64,000 nt of DNA from Nilaparvata lugens (GCF_014356525.2 NC_052506.1:32813774-32877773); one strand, 5' to 3'. Counted from the first letter of the stretch, positions 10,239 to 21,410 are shown. A program made the numbers and translations. Notes: generated by a model not told the origin, from the letters alone.

Positions 10239-11920
10239 TTTGTACATTCCAAAATTGAATATGGAATCACATGTTGGGGAAGCTCCTATTAGAATCTTTC
10301 CTGTTAGGTTCCTATATGTATTTAAGGTTTTGTCATTGTTTTTTAATATAAGTGGAAATAGAGGCGTGACAATTGATTACTGTCAGCCTGTTACCGCATT
10401 TCGACAGACCAGGTAGACTGCAGCTTCCCAAGTCAGATGTCCTAAACCCAATTGCACTCTTTTTCGTAAAACGTTCATTTTCCTGGCACCTAGACTTTAT
10501 AATGCTTTGCCGCTTCAGGTCAAGAATGCCATTGCTGCATGTAATTGTGAAAATAAGATTAAGAGATTAATTAAAATTTGGCTTTTGTCGCTCACTCCCG
10601 AAGATCTAGAGTTTTTGTTCCTAATAACTGTTTGATCCGTCTATTTTTCTTTCCATTCTCTTATCTTGCTTTCTTTTTTTCTCCTCTTAATTTTTTTGTA
10701 TTTCCCCTGCTTTTCTTAAAGTTTTTTTGGTCAACATAAATCAATAAATTAATATTTTCATACTATTTGAATCTCTATTTTGTTTTTTTTATTATTTTTT
10801 TGCTTTCTATAATTTGCATCATCTCTTTAATAATTAAATACTAATTTCCTATTTTGATTACAGCCCGAAAATGTTTTCATTTTTTCATCTCTCTTTTTTC
10901 TTGCATGTATTTTTTTCTTTTTTCAGTCCATTCTATTGCTTTAGTAAAATATTGTGACTCCCTCCAGCGGTCCGTAAGTTGCATCTTACGTGCTGGATTG
11001 TATTTTTTCAATAAGTAATATTAAATTTGGTTTGTGATTCGTTACTAGGCATTTCTGTATTTTATTATAATTTTTTTTTGTTTTTGATATGCATGTATTT
11101 TACATTTTCTTGTATTAAGCTTATTGAGAATAAAACTTCATTCATTCATTAAATTTTATAGGCTAAATAACATTTACAAAGTAATTCTAATTCGGCATGT
11201 TTAATGTTCATAACATTAAAACAAAACAAAATATTTTCACCAGAGCACTGTATGCTGCCAATAAGAAAATCAGTTGAAGAACTGTTACACCTTTCGTGGG
11301 ACACCCTGCATATTGAGAGAATTTAAAAAAGCTAATCTTAGCGAACCTGGTCATTTTAATAGGCTAATTTCCACACTGACTTACCATAGCTTTGAATATG
11401 TGTAATTTAATCAAAAGGATTCAGTTAATATTAATTTTCTATAGTTACTATTTTCTCCATTATTTCATTTGTATATTGTATTATTACAAAAATTGTATGA
11501 TGATGTTGAATTTTTCCGATAAATAAATTATTATTTCATTATTATAAAAAAACAAACGTCTCACCCATTTTTCTATTTACCTTGACAGTAGATTTTCAAG
11601 TTGGAACTCATGATTTCAGTTAGGTGTGGAGTTAATTTGTATTATCAATAAAAAATTTAATGCGATAAAACCGAGAACAAAGGACATCTTCTTGAATGAA
11701 TAATATTTTTATTATTTCAAAATATAACATCAGGAGGACTTGATAAAAATCATGTTTATACGAGTGATTTAAAAACCTCTCGCAATTTAGAATGAAGGAG
11801 GGAGTTAATAAACATATATAAGATGCGAATATACTTGTCAGAAAGTTCAAAAATGGATTTAAAAAGATTTTACAATCATTACAGATAGTTTTCAAGTATA
11901 GTATCAATCAATTGTGCTAT
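10239..11920 (+). repeat. Long direct repeat, copy B
   Basis: Near-identical to 1826-3610 apart from a deletion of about 101 bp near its left end and a few one-base changes and homopolymer-length differences. It contains the 3' end of the first LINE (same frame fragment, 10373-10570), the ATTC tail at about 11140 and the shared downstream DNA. After position 11920 the sequence (GGGCTGCTCACG) differs from copy A. It presumably continues the original intron toward the WRNIP1 exon at 12133-12316. Confidence 0.9.
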
Positions 11921-12132
11921 GGGCTGCTCACGTTGAGTCTGGTTAATACAAAAATAGAAATCTATTGATTAATAAACAGATGAATAAAAAAGAATGATTG
12001 AATGATGGAAAAAGATAGATCTAAGAAATAAATAGCTAACGCTAGATGTTGGTTAGTAAATCATTGTTAAGTGAATTAATAAATAGACAAATGAATAAAT
12101 GGGTTAATATTCTATTGTAATGGTAGGCATAC

Positions 12133-12316
12133 CAATATCTTCACTAGCCGCCCGCACCAGCCGTCGTGCTATGAACAAGGGGTCCTCGCCTCCCTGCATC
12201 ATCCTCGTCAGCCAGTACAGAGTGGCATTATCGTCCGACGCACGAATCGACTTGTGCAGCGCCGATATCGTATTGTAATGCTGGTCGCCTTTCCGATCAT
12301 ACAGCAGATGCGATCT
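12133..12316 (-). CDS. WRNIP1: WRNIP1 exon 6 (C-terminal cluster domain), last visible exon
   Basis: On the minus strand the exon follows a TTGCAG acceptor and ends before GTATGCC. It encodes [20 protein letters not shown] and continues through [22 protein letters not shown] and [13 protein letters not shown]. These are the signature blocks of the region after the AAA+ core in WRNIP1/Mgs1/RarA proteins, which mediates oligomerisation. It joins the exon at 14582-14774 in phase 0. The remaining C-terminal exon(s) are not found in 1-12132 and must lie outside the window, past more than 12 kb of transposon-filled intron. Confidence 0.93.
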
Positions 12317-12599
12317 CTGCAATCAATTGAAGCTACTTTCAGTAAATACTCAAGTACTGAATCAATCAATTCCAATAATCTTTCTTCTAATGTAGATTGA
12401 AGTTTGAATTGAACTCACAAATCACAACAATGTACAAGTTTGGGCAGGGAAGAATGGATGATTTGAGATAACTGTCACGGACTTATTTTTGCAACAATGA
12501 GTAGCTAGATATTTTTAAATTTTAAGTAAAAACACGTAAGTTTTAAGTAAAAACACGAAATATTTTGTAAAATTGGTTGACATAGAAATTATTTTTATG

Positions 12600-13045
12600 A
12601 GTAGTTGTGAAGGTTTTATTGTGATAGTTATCTATACTGAATAAAAATACCAGATATTGTGCAACCACAGATTTATTAAGAATCGAGATACCGGTTTCGG
12701 TTATTACACCATTATAAATCTCTTACTCACTCCCTCATTGGCGCTACAGCTCATTCAGAGCCTTGACCTCCTTCAAAAAGCCTCTAAATTCGTCTCTATC
12801 GGCAGCCTTACGTCTCCATCCCCTGACACTCAGCTTCCTAATGTCGTCCTTCACATCCTCCAGTCAACGCTTTCGCGGACGTCCTCCCAGCCTTCTCCCT
12901 CCAAGGTTGTTTCTGAAGACCTTTTTCACAAATCACTCATCCTGTCAACGTGTTCCAGCCAACAATAGAGATTATAAATCTCTAGTAGACTTTTAAAAGA
13001 TAACGAAACCAGTATTTCGATTTTTAATAAATCTAGTTGGACAAT
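12600..13045. repeat. Inverted pair of Penelope-like/hammerhead-like terminal repeats
   Basis: Two copies of one motif face each other. On the minus strand near 12660-12725 and on the plus strand near 12990-13040, the order is ACCGAAACC-GGTA, then TCGATT-TTTAATAAATC, then GTTG-ACAATATCTG. The ...ACC-GAAA-CCGGTA... core and flanking complementary GAGA/TCTC resemble a degenerate hammerhead ribozyme as found in Penelope-like element termini. The tail on the minus copy (GATAACTATCAC, CTTCACAACT) recurs at 15075-15120 and 44930. Confidence 0.45.
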
Positions 13046-13663
13046 ATCTGTTTTTTATCCAGGATATAAATTATATTGAATGGCGACCTTTCTCATCTAT
13101 ACACTGTTATAAAAGCTATGAGAAGTTTACCCAATGCATCTGAAATATTCCACCTGGAACCACTAAAACTTCTTGAGCTATGGTTTTACCCAAGTGTACG
13201 TGAGTAGTTAATGTATACACGTGAAATGCCTCAGACGAGTAAAGACAACTTCTCATAACGTTTATAAAAGTATTAAGATGGAATAGCCGCTATTTAACAT
13301 ATATTAATTTTTATTTACAATCGATAGTAAGTATCATGAAATTGCCCTCTTTCTTTTTATCTGTAATGGCGAAACATCTGAGCTTTATCTGAGCTACATA
13401 TTGCTAGGATAAGATTCAAGTGGGGTTAGAAATGAGCAAGTGACAGATATTCCAAATCATCTACACTTCCCTGCCCAATCCTGTATTACTCACAACTACA
13501 CATTGTCACATTCATTTTTATTAAAAAACATTTCTGTTTGATTCAATAAGAATCCAGGCACAAGTAAAATATAAAAAAAATATTATTTTAAGAAGCATTT
13601 AAACATTTTATTAACTAAATAACCAATTGACAATCTGGAGCATTCATATGAGGTCAATGTTAC

Positions 13664-14062
13664 TGTGATCATAGCCTAATATCGGGGCAGCGAGCTTCGC
13701 TCGTTATTTTTATTTATTGATAAACAGAACACAATATTCTCTAAAATGATCGTGTTTATACTTTACAGCTGGCTATACGTCAGCTTATGAATTTCGGGGA
13801 TGCGATATTTTGATTTTCCACAGAATCACTCGCTCACTTTTTACTATCCACAGACAACGAAAGACTCAGCTGTTTCAGCCAAGGATGAATTTTAATGCAG
13901 TTCAGCGAGTTTTCCCAAGGATGAGACCTAGTGCACCTACTACGTTCCAAATTTCGTGAAAACCGTTGGAGCCGTTTTCGAGATCCGTTGAACATAAATA
14001 ACCAGATATAAAAATATAAACAGATATACAAAAATTGCTCGCTTAATATGATAGGATTGTCC
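13664..14062. repeat. Dispersed non-coding repeat
   Basis: A GC-richer segment opens with GCGAGCTTCGCTCG, a short palindrome. Near its end it carries CCGTTGGAGCCGTTTTCGAG and finishes near ATTGCTCGC. This layout is typical of short interspersed or rolling-circle-type repeats in insect introns. It has no coding potential, and the family is not identified. Confidence 0.4.
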
Positions 14063-14581
14063 GGGAAGCAATCAATAATATCTAAATTTGTAAATTTCTT
14101 TGGATTGATGTATAGTAAATAATTGATAATGATACTTGATAATAACATAATGTCGCAACATGTCGTGAGTAAAAAATTAAAAAAAAAAAAAAATGGGTAC
14201 TGTAGTTTATATTGAACATTCATTTCAATCTTTTCTGTAGAAGGTCGATCTCTTTGTAAATCAAATTGCAAACAGTAGAATGTAAAATATATAAAATCTT
14301 GAAGGTATATTGGATAAAAGTTATGGTAGATACAGTTTATAAGTTGATCTTAAATATAAGTCCAAAAGATTAAATTTCTAAGATGAAACCTATATGTGAA
14401 AGGTTTAATGTTTTGGACTGAGCATGTTGTTCCTTTCCCATTCATAATATTCATGATTTGTGTTTCGAAGTATAAATAAATAGAGGAAAAAAGTGGTTAC
14501 CAGTCAGTCAACCTAACATTTTTTTGGTAATTTGTAATACGCACTCAATCAACAAATGCAGCTAGATGTTGATGTGATTAC

Positions 14582-14774
14582 CTTGATGCCATTTTTTATG
14601 TCGTCCAGAGTGATTTTGTTATCCCTGTTGCCCTCATCCTTCTGGTACTGCAACGCTATGTGCAGGCTGTTCAAAGCTATTCTCGCGTCGCCATCAGAAA
14701 TCTTCGCCAGCCATATCAGCAAGTCCTCCTCAATGGTGAACTTATGTTCACCATCTTCCACAACTGGTGGTGAA
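14582..14774 (-). CDS. WRNIP1: WRNIP1 exon 5 (AAA+ lid, sensor 2 region)
   Basis: Minus-strand exon between a TTTCAAG acceptor and a GTAATCAC donor. It encodes SSPPVVEDGEHKF, then LLIWLAKISDGDARIALNSL and ITLDDIKNGIK. The SDGDAR block is the conserved sensor-2 region of the WRNIP1/RarA AAA+ module. A closer acceptor (CACCAG, 11 nt inside) was set aside because only the chosen one keeps frame with the two bases left over from the exon at 34066-34325. Confidence 0.92.
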
Positions 14775-15057
14775 CTTGAAATAGATTAGACTGAATACAG
14801 ATCAATGTTGAGGAATAAGGGCAGTTTAAAATATTGCTTAAAACCATTTAAAAATGATCCCACAAAGGTAGGGAGTATGTGATTGGAAAATATCATGATC
14901 TAAGATCTATAGATTTAAAAAGATTAATGTATGTCGCCTATTATGAATGTGAACATTCAAAACAGTTTTCGTAAGTAAAATTGAAAATAAGAAAATTCCA
15001 AAGTATTTCACATAACTGACCGCCTAATGGGGAATAATTTAATCGAATTATCATTTG

Positions 15058-15125
15058 AATAAAAGTACTATACTATGGATAACTACCACAGAATCACCTT
15101 CACAACTGCTCAGAAAGCATTACTA
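15058..15125 (+). repeat. Copy of a short dispersed repeat tail
   Basis: The GGATAACTACCACAGAATCA and CCTTCACAACTGCTC stretch matches the tail beside the hammerhead-like repeats at 12600-12650 (reverse strand) and 44925-44970. It lies just upstream of the helicase-bearing LINE. It may be the older sequence into which the LINE inserted. Confidence 0.35.
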
Positions 15126-15190
15126 TTTCATTGATCAACAGTCCAAGAAGCATGAAAACTTCACTACTGGAAGAAATACAAAACTACTAA

Positions 15191-15616
15191 ATGTTTATGA
15201 GGTATTTCTTGAAAAACTTTAGGCCGATTTTTAAAATAGGACCGAAAAACAAAAACACCGTGCACTGGGTAGTGGAGTGCACTGGTGAATTAAGAAAAGA
15301 ATTTATTAACAAATCGCGGATTGGTATTGATTGGAGGGTGTGCCGAGTTGGAGACTATGTTGCCGTCTCTCGTTGCTTCAAGTGCCAAAAAATTGGACAT
15401 ATCAGTAAGCATTGCACTCAAGCACAAAACACCTGTGCTCACTGTTCCACTACAGGACATGATGTTAAAGAGTGCCCTAATAAAGACAAAAAGCCCTCAT
15501 GTTTAAATTGCCGCAATGATAAAAAAGCTTTCGATCACAAAGTAGGTGACAGAGAGTGCCCTTCCTATCAAAAAGCGTTACAACAAATAATTGATAGAAC
15601 TGATTATGGAATCTGA
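15191..15616 (+). CDS. LINE ORF1 C-terminal part: CCHC zinc-knuckle Gag-like protein (5' truncated)
   Basis: The readable part starts with a stretch typical of LINE ORF1 just before the knuckles ([30 protein letters not shown]). It is followed by three CCHC/CCHC-like knuckles: [28 protein letters not shown] and [20 protein letters not shown]. These bind element RNA in the ribonucleoprotein. The N-terminal part of a normal ORF1 is missing, and the upstream sequence is not coding in any frame I could follow, so the copy is probably 5' truncated. The apparent start at 15191 is therefore unlikely to be the native one. The stop (TGA, 15614-15616) overlaps the ATG of the helicase ORF. Confidence 0.8.
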   Translation: MFMRYFLKNFRPIFKIGPKNKNTVHWVVECTGELRKEFINKSRIGIDWRVCRVGDYVAVSRCFKCQKIGHISKHCTQAQNTCAHCSTTGHDVKECPNKDKKPSCLNCRNDKKAFDHKVGDRECPSYQKALQQIIDRTDYGI

Positions 15617-17540
15617 AAGAAAAATATTCAATATACTGAGGATAGATAAAAATAATAGTGATAGTAAAATCAAGCAATCAACCCAACACAAAATGATTAC
15701 TTTAAATTCCATCCTTAACAAAATTGTTAGTTTCTACGTAACAACTAATACTGATAAAAGTAAGATAAGTCTGGTTTATAATTTTGGTGAGAGGGTTGAT
15801 GTTATGATATCTTTTACAAAAATAGGAAATAGTATTAAAACATCCAAAGGACTCTCTCTGCTTAGAAATAAAAAATATTTCTCTCTTGAAGAATGGAATC
15901 GCCTGAATGTGTTACGAGATTCTAATTGTATAAGAGTTTTGTTTTCTGATAAAAACATTCCTATTTTCATATTAAATGATGGTGAAAATGGGGTACTTAT
16001 TGATCTTTTGAATAGAATAAATGATTGGAGTAAATTCAATTACCCTTTGATTATAGGAATTGATTCTTTTAACAATCTTGGTGAAACTTATTTTGATATT
16101 CCTGCCACTGAACTCTTGAGTACTGTCATAGGAGCTAGAGATTTGAAGTTTATTTTTTATTATCGAGGTTATTGTGAAATTAATTTTCTTAATATACCTA
16201 AGCTATCTGATAGTCCGGGAGTTGAGTACCCTGTGGGATTCTTTGAAGGTAATAATAAACGTGAAGCATTCATAAACTCTATGATTGAATTACGGACCCT
16301 ACTTCAAAACACTGATAACGAAAATGCTAAAATATATAAAAATATTCTTCTTAGGATCACGCATAGAAACATGTCAATATCAGGTGATGAACTAATAAGC
16401 GTCCTGAATAACAATATGAACATCTATGATAATAATTTGAAAAGATTCCTATTCAAAACAAACTCTAAATACCGAATGGGATATTGCTTGGAGCAGGGTG
16501 GAAGTTACGTAGAATTTCAAGAGGATACTTTAAAATTCTCTACTAAAGAACGATATGTTTTAGTCACACGTAATACTACACTTATGCTGAATAGCGAATT
16601 AATAAAAACTATAAATAGAATAACTCTTCATGAGTGTAAACTTCCTAAAATAAAGTGGTATGACGGTGTTCCCGGCTGTGGTAAATCTTACTTTATAGTC
16701 TCGCATCATGAGCCTGGCAAGGATCTAGTACTCACTCAAACACGGGCAGGTATTAAAGCAATCCGTGAAACTGTCATTGAAAGGTATGGTCGAAAACATT
16801 GTAATCGTCTTAAGCTTGATTACAGGACAGTTGGCTCATATATAATAAATCATAATCAGAATAAAACATACAATAGAGTTTTTATTGATGAAGCTCTACT
16901 TATGCATGCGGGTTACATCGGTTTTATTGCTAACTTGAGTAAGGCCTCAGAAATAATTGTAGTTGGTGACGCAAACCAAATACCCTACATTGAGAGAAGT
17001 AATTATGCCACAAGATGGCATAAAATTTCAGAATTCTGCGAACCTTTTACAAAACAAACGGTAACTCGTAGATGTCCTATCGATGTTTGTTTTGTCCTTT
17101 CCACTGTCTATGAAAATATTACGACGCTTAATGAAAGAGCTATCTCAATTCTGCCTACTTACAGAAATGGGGAATACCATCTGATACAACCCGACACTTT
17201 GATATTAACATTCACCCAAGAAGAAAAACTTATGGTGGGTGATACTATAAAGTGGAGAGAGGATGTTGCACTTCACACAATCCACGAAGCACAAGGGCTA
17301 ACTCATAAAAATGTTATTCTAATCAGAATTAAGTACAAGGAGAATGAAATCTATAACAGCATGCCCCATGCGATTGTTGCCTTGTCTAGACACACTGAAA
17401 CTTTCAGGTATTTAACAACCAGTCTGGTAGATGATGCTGTGGACAAACTAATTAAAAAACTTAAATTCATAGATAGTGAGGGGCTTGTTGAATGGAACAA
17501 GGAAAAGAGAAGTGGACCTGATGATATAAGTTATGAGTGA
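15606..17540 (+). CDS. Virus-like superfamily 1 RNA helicase ORF inside a LINE, intact (644 aa)
   Basis: The start is the ATG at 15606, overlapping the ORF1 stop by 11 nt. About 350 N-terminal residues have no domain I recognise. The C-terminal part shows the full set of SF1 helicase motifs of alphavirus-like plus-strand RNA viruses: motif [10 protein letters not shown] (about residues 352-360), Ia-like [10 protein letters not shown], motif [10 protein letters not shown] (about 430), motif [15 protein letters not shown] (about 455), the QTVTRRCP region, motif [14 protein letters not shown] (about 560) and motif [13 protein letters not shown] (about 590). The style is closest to tobamo-/virga-/nege-like helicases. 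No methyltransferase or viral polymerase is attached. The frame is completely open, although the next ORF is broken three times. Expected role: NTP-dependent RNA unwinding in the element's replication, or silencing evasion. Both are inferences. The last 8 nt overlap the next ORF. Confidence 0.9.
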   Translation: MESERKIFNILRIDKNNSDSKIKQSTQHKMITLNSILNKIVSFYVTTNTDKSKISLVYNFGERVDVMISFTKIGNSIKTSKGLSLLRNKKYFSLEEWNRLNVLRDSNCIRVLFSDKNIPIFILNDGENGVLIDLLNRINDWSKFNYPLIIGIDSFNNLGETYFDIPATELLSTVIGARDLKFIFYYRGYCEINFLNIPKLSDSPGVEYPVGFFEGNNKREAFINSMIELRTLLQNTDNENAKIYKNILLRITHRNMSISGDELISVLNNNMNIYDNNLKRFLFKTNSKYRMGYCLEQGGSYVEFQEDTLKFSTKERYVLVTRNTTLMLNSELIKTINRITLHECKLPKIKWYDGVPGCGKSYFIVSHHEPGKDLVLTQTRAGIKAIRETVIERYGRKHCNRLKLDYRTVGSYIINHNQNKTYNRVFIDEALLMHAGYIGFIANLSKASEIIVVGDANQIPYIERSNYATRWHKISEFCEPFTKQTVTRRCPIDVCFVLSTVYENITTLNERAISILPTYRNGEYHLIQPDTLILTFTQEEKLMVGDTIKWREDVALHTIHEAQGLTHKNVILIRIKYKENEIYNSMPHAIVALSRHTETFRYLTTSLVDDAVDKLIKKLKFIDSEGLVEWNKEKRSGPDDISYE

Positions 17541-20472
17541 CACTGAAGAGGTTCTTAATATTTTAGAAACAGAAAATGAAACAGATGTAATCGACGATTA
17601 TTTGAACTATCACTTTCACGAGGACAGAAATAAAGATGCTGAGTGTTTCAATATTATGTCTATGAATATACGTAGTTTGAATGCTAATTTCGATCAGTTT
17701 ATTTGCTGCCTCAATGAATTGAAAACTGATATTCACATTATAATATTAACTGAGACCTGGTTGACTGCAGATATGCCGTTCATTTTCAACATTCCTGGAT
17801 ATACGGCAATAAATAAGTACACTAAACAGAATAAATGTGATGGATTATGCATGTACATAAAAGATTGCATAGGATTCAATGAAGTTTCACTCGATATCTC
17901 TGATGCCAATGTAGTTAGTGCTGACTTAAGAATTGATGATTTTATTGTGAAGGTGATTGGGGTTATAGATCACCAAGTAATCAAAATATTGATAATTTTC
18001 TTAATAGTCTGAGTAATGAAATCAGTAAAATTCCTAATGGAATAAATGTATGTGTGGCGGGAGACATGAATATAAATACACATTCAACTAGTGTTCCTGT
18101 TCAAGATTATCTGCATATTTTCAATAGTAATGGCTATAAGTCTTACATAAATGGTGATACCCGAGTAACAACCACAACAAATTCTTGCATTGACCACATT
18201 TTTTATAAAAATTCAGGCAACCATTCTATGTTCACTAAAGGAGTTATATTTAGGACAACCATAACTGACCACTACGCGGTTGTACTGAACTTGGTGAAGG
18301 TCCCTATCAATAAGGATAATAGAAACGTATTGATAAACACATTAACTAGAACCAACTATCATGCACTATTGGAACGCATAAGGAATGAAGATTGGGGAGA
18401 AATCTATACCGTGAATGGAAGCATTGACACTATTATGGATAAATTTGTCGATCGTTTGACCAGTCTCATCAATCAATGCAAGAAGGTAAAAGTGATACCT
18501 AACAGACTTCGTCCCCTGAAGCCCTGGATATCTGAAGGCATCATAAGATCAATAATCACGCGGGACAAAATGCATTCTAGACTCAGAAGAGATCCTAATA
18601 ACAATATCTTAAAGAATGAATATAAGGCTTATCGTAATGGTTTGAATAAGATCATAAATCATGCAAAGGAAGTCTACTATAAAGGGAAAATTGAAAATTG
18701 TAATAACAACAGCATGAAGTTGTGGAAGTGCATAAACGAGGTTATAGGTGAGGCCAGTATCAAGGAAAAGAGTACTGAACTTGATGCTCACTCCCTCAAC
18801 AATTATTTCACAAATGTGGGTAAATTACAAGCTCAAACTATCAATATCCCTGATAATACTGGTGATCGATTTCCTGCAATACAGATCGATAATACGTTTT
18901 TTATGAGACCAACGTGCCCAGTTGAAGTTGAGGCAACTATTAAAAATCTAAAGAACAACTGCAGTCCTGGTATTGATGGTCTAGGTAATATTACGCTGAA
19001 GAAAATAGCCAATTTATATCTCAACCTCTCGCTTTCATTTTTAATAGATGCTTTGAGGAGGGATATTTTCCCGAGCACCTCAAATCAGCCAAAATAAAAC
19101 CTCTATTCAAACAAGGTGACCCGACTAATCCCTGTAATTATAGACCGATTAGTCTTATCAGCAACCTTGCTAAAATAATGGAGAAACTAATAAAGTCAAG
19201 AGTTGTTTCTTTCTTGAATCTTAACAAAATAATCAACAAGAACCAATTCGGTTTCCAAAATAGTAAAAGTACATCTGACGCTCTAATAAAATTCATCAAT
19301 ACTTTATCTGATAAAATAAACTCCAATAAGAAAACTATTGCGGTCTTCCTGGATATACGCAAAGCTTTTGATACAATACCTCATAATACTTTGTTCAATA
19401 AACTAGAGTCCTATGGTTTCAGAGGAGTCTCGCTTAAATTGTTCAAAAGCTATCTGAGTAATAGAACCCAGTCCCTAACCATAAATGATCAATCTAGTGT
19501 AACTAACTTAACTTCTTATGGTCTTCCTCAAGGTACTGTACTTTCTCCCATCCTTTTCATACTCTATGTAAATGACTTTTTAAATTTAAGACTTCTAAAC
19601 TCAACTGTGATATCCTTTGCAGATGATACTGCAGCTATTTTTCACGGAAATTCATGGAATGAAGTTCATACTATAGCTGAAAATAATATGCTTTTAATTA
19701 AGAAGTGGTTAGATAAGAATACCTTAAGTTTAAATATTGAAAAAACTAATTACATACTTTCTCTGCAAATAGAGTAGGGCAGCCTAACGAGAATCAAGAT
19801 TTGAGACTCCATTCTCAGTGCAATTTAAACTTGGGTAATTGTGATTGTCCCACCATTAAAAAAGTCAATAATACTAAGTATTTGGGAATTATAATTGATG
19901 AAAACCTTAAATGGGATGTTCATATTAAATACATATGTAGAAAAATTAGATATTTATCCTTTAAATTTTACCAAGTTAACAGAATTCTTAATAAGAACCA
20001 CCTGAAAATGATGTATCATGCTCTAGTCAAGTCAATTCTGCAGTATGGCATAGTTGTTTGGGGAGGCTGTTTCAACTGTCATATTGCTGAATTATTTGTA
20101 GCACAAAAACTGATAATTAAAACTATATTAAACAAACCCAGGCTCTATCCAACGGATATGGTTTTTAGTGATTTTGAGGTCATGACTATACGTCAATTAT
20201 ACATAAAAACCGTAATTGAGTACTTAATAAAATATAGATCCGATTTTCCTCTCACAATAAACTCTACTCTTAATTATTATAATCTAAGGGCCACTGCTAA
20301 CAAATATGTAACCTATAACACTAATATTGAATGTATAAGGAGGCAATTAATTTACATAGGTACTAAAATAATAAACCTCATTCCGAATCACTTTCTCATG
20401 GACAATAAGATCAGCGGAAAAATTAAACTGGATATAAAAAACTGGACATACAGTAATTTCTTCTTCCATTAG
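17533..20472 (+). pseudogene. LINE endonuclease-reverse transcriptase ORF with three frameshifts
   Basis: Starts at the ATG at 17533, overlapping the helicase stop (ATGAGTGA). The N-terminus is acidic. APE endonuclease blocks are MNIRSLNANFDQ, ILTETWL, AGDMNINT and TDHYAV. Reverse transcriptase blocks are NYRPISLIS, FLDIRKAFDTIPH, GLPQGTVLSPILF and the catalytic SFADDTAA. The C-terminal part has the Cys-rich NCDCPTI motif and a KYLGIIIDENLKW block. The frame moves by -1 near 17963, 19051 and 19768, each explained by loss of one base next to a T or A run. Otherwise the sequence is well preserved. The RT resembles those at 1-2855 and 40612-43890. Clade is uncertain (Jockey/CR1-related). Confidence 0.88.
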
Positions 20473-20872
20473 ATATATGACTCGAGATTTCTGCTCCAGC
20501 ATTTTTTTTTCATTAGTTTTTTCATTTTTCAGTGGACTCGCTTACCTTTATTTTGAGTACCTATTCCTCTGTTTTCTTCCTTCCCCCCATTTCTCCCTTC
20601 CTTTTTTCCTCATTACTTCTCTTCTCTTCTTTGCCTGCCTATTACATGGGAAACCATAGTTGGCTAGGTATCTTCCTCTCTTTTTTTCTCTTCTCCAACA
20701 CACCCAAACACTAAGCCCATGGTTTTTTATATTTGTAACATTTTATTGTGTTTTATTTGTTTCGTAAATCTTTGTAATTTTGTTTTGTCTTGTTTTGTGT
20801 GTTTTTAATAAATTGAATAAAATAATTTAATAATAAATAAATATATCTAGCCTATAATATATCTAACACATA
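20473..20872 (+). other. 3' UTR and tail of the helicase LINE
   Basis: Non-coding, strongly TC-rich from about 20570 to 20700, containing TTACATGGGAAACC, which is repeated in inverse orientation near 57460. It then becomes TG-rich and ends in AATAAATTGAATAAAATAAT-like A-rich units. Confidence 0.6.
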
Positions 20873-21410
20873 TACAGAGTGTCCCACCAAGGTTGTAACA
20901 GCCGTTGACAATAGATTCTACTCGACATTTCTGACAAAAACTGTTCAGTAAACTTTTTTCCTATCGACCTTAGTTTTCGAGATATATTGAATATTCGATA
21001 TTTTCAGAATATGCCTACTTCCGGTCATTATATACTCAATAGCTCGAAAACTACTGGTCGAATTTCAATTTCAAGGGTATTGTTGGAAAGAGAAAAACAT
21101 TTCAAACAAGAATAATTTAATTTCATTTGTTGTAAGATATTTTGTAGTTTTTTATTACGGCTTAAACTTGAAAAATGCTATTTTTCAAATTCAAAGTTAA
21201 ATTTCAAACCGTTTTTTCTCGGGTTTTTTCAGGTAATTATAGTGGTTTCAATATTTCAAAAAATTCTCCATTTCATAAGCTTTCGAATGAGTATAAATTC
21301 GAAAAGGTAAGTTCCATAATAAAGTGTTCAAAACTGCTAATATCTGGAATGAACACCTTCAAAATGAGGAAATTCACGAACAGCATGTATCATGAGTCTT
21401 TATTTAAAAA
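20873..21410 (+). mobile_element. DNA-transposon left-end remnant
   Basis: Begins ACAGAGTGTCCCACC, the type of terminus seen in many insect Tc1/mariner-superfamily transposons. About 400 bp of its interior (20990-21395) matches 32200-32575 in inverse orientation, for example ACTACTGGTCGAATTTCAAT and CTTCAAAATGAGGAAATTC. No coding region is visible inside it. Confidence 0.6.

Larger units (their letters stand above)
12317..14581. other. WRNIP1 intron with repeats, no gene
   Basis: No exon or intact ORF is visible. The intron contains a hammerhead-like inverted repeat (12654-13045) and a dispersed repeat (13664-14062), described separately. Open frames here (for example 12657-12968) show no domain. 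Confidence 0.5.
15191..20830 (+). mobile_element. LINE with Gag-like, SF1 helicase and endonuclease-RT ORFs
   Basis: Three consecutive plus-strand ORFs form one transcription-unit-like array: a 5'-truncated Gag-like ORF1 with three zinc knuckles (to 15616), a complete helicase ORF (15606-17540) and an endonuclease-reverse transcriptase ORF (17533-20472, three frameshifts). A 3' UTR with a TC-rich stretch ends in A-rich AATAAA/AATAAAT units around 20805-20850. A 3' fragment of a related copy lies at 57402-58027 on the minus strand, which confirms that this is a dispersed element. It sits in a WRNIP1 intron, antisense to that gene. Confidence 0.85.

Noticed and set aside
12104..12132. Coding extension MPTITIEY after WRNIP1 exon 6
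   Set aside because: It lies beyond a good GTATGCC donor and does not match the family, which continues differently. It is read as intron.
13834..14271. Open frame of 145 codons on the minus strand
   Set aside because: No domain, low-complexity composition, and overlap with a dispersed repeat. Treated as a chance frame.
15606..17540. Endogenous RNA-virus insertion independent of the LINE
   Set aside because: The helicase ORF overlaps both neighbouring LINE ORFs at stop/start codons and lacks viral methyltransferase or polymerase, so belonging to the LINE is the simpler reading.
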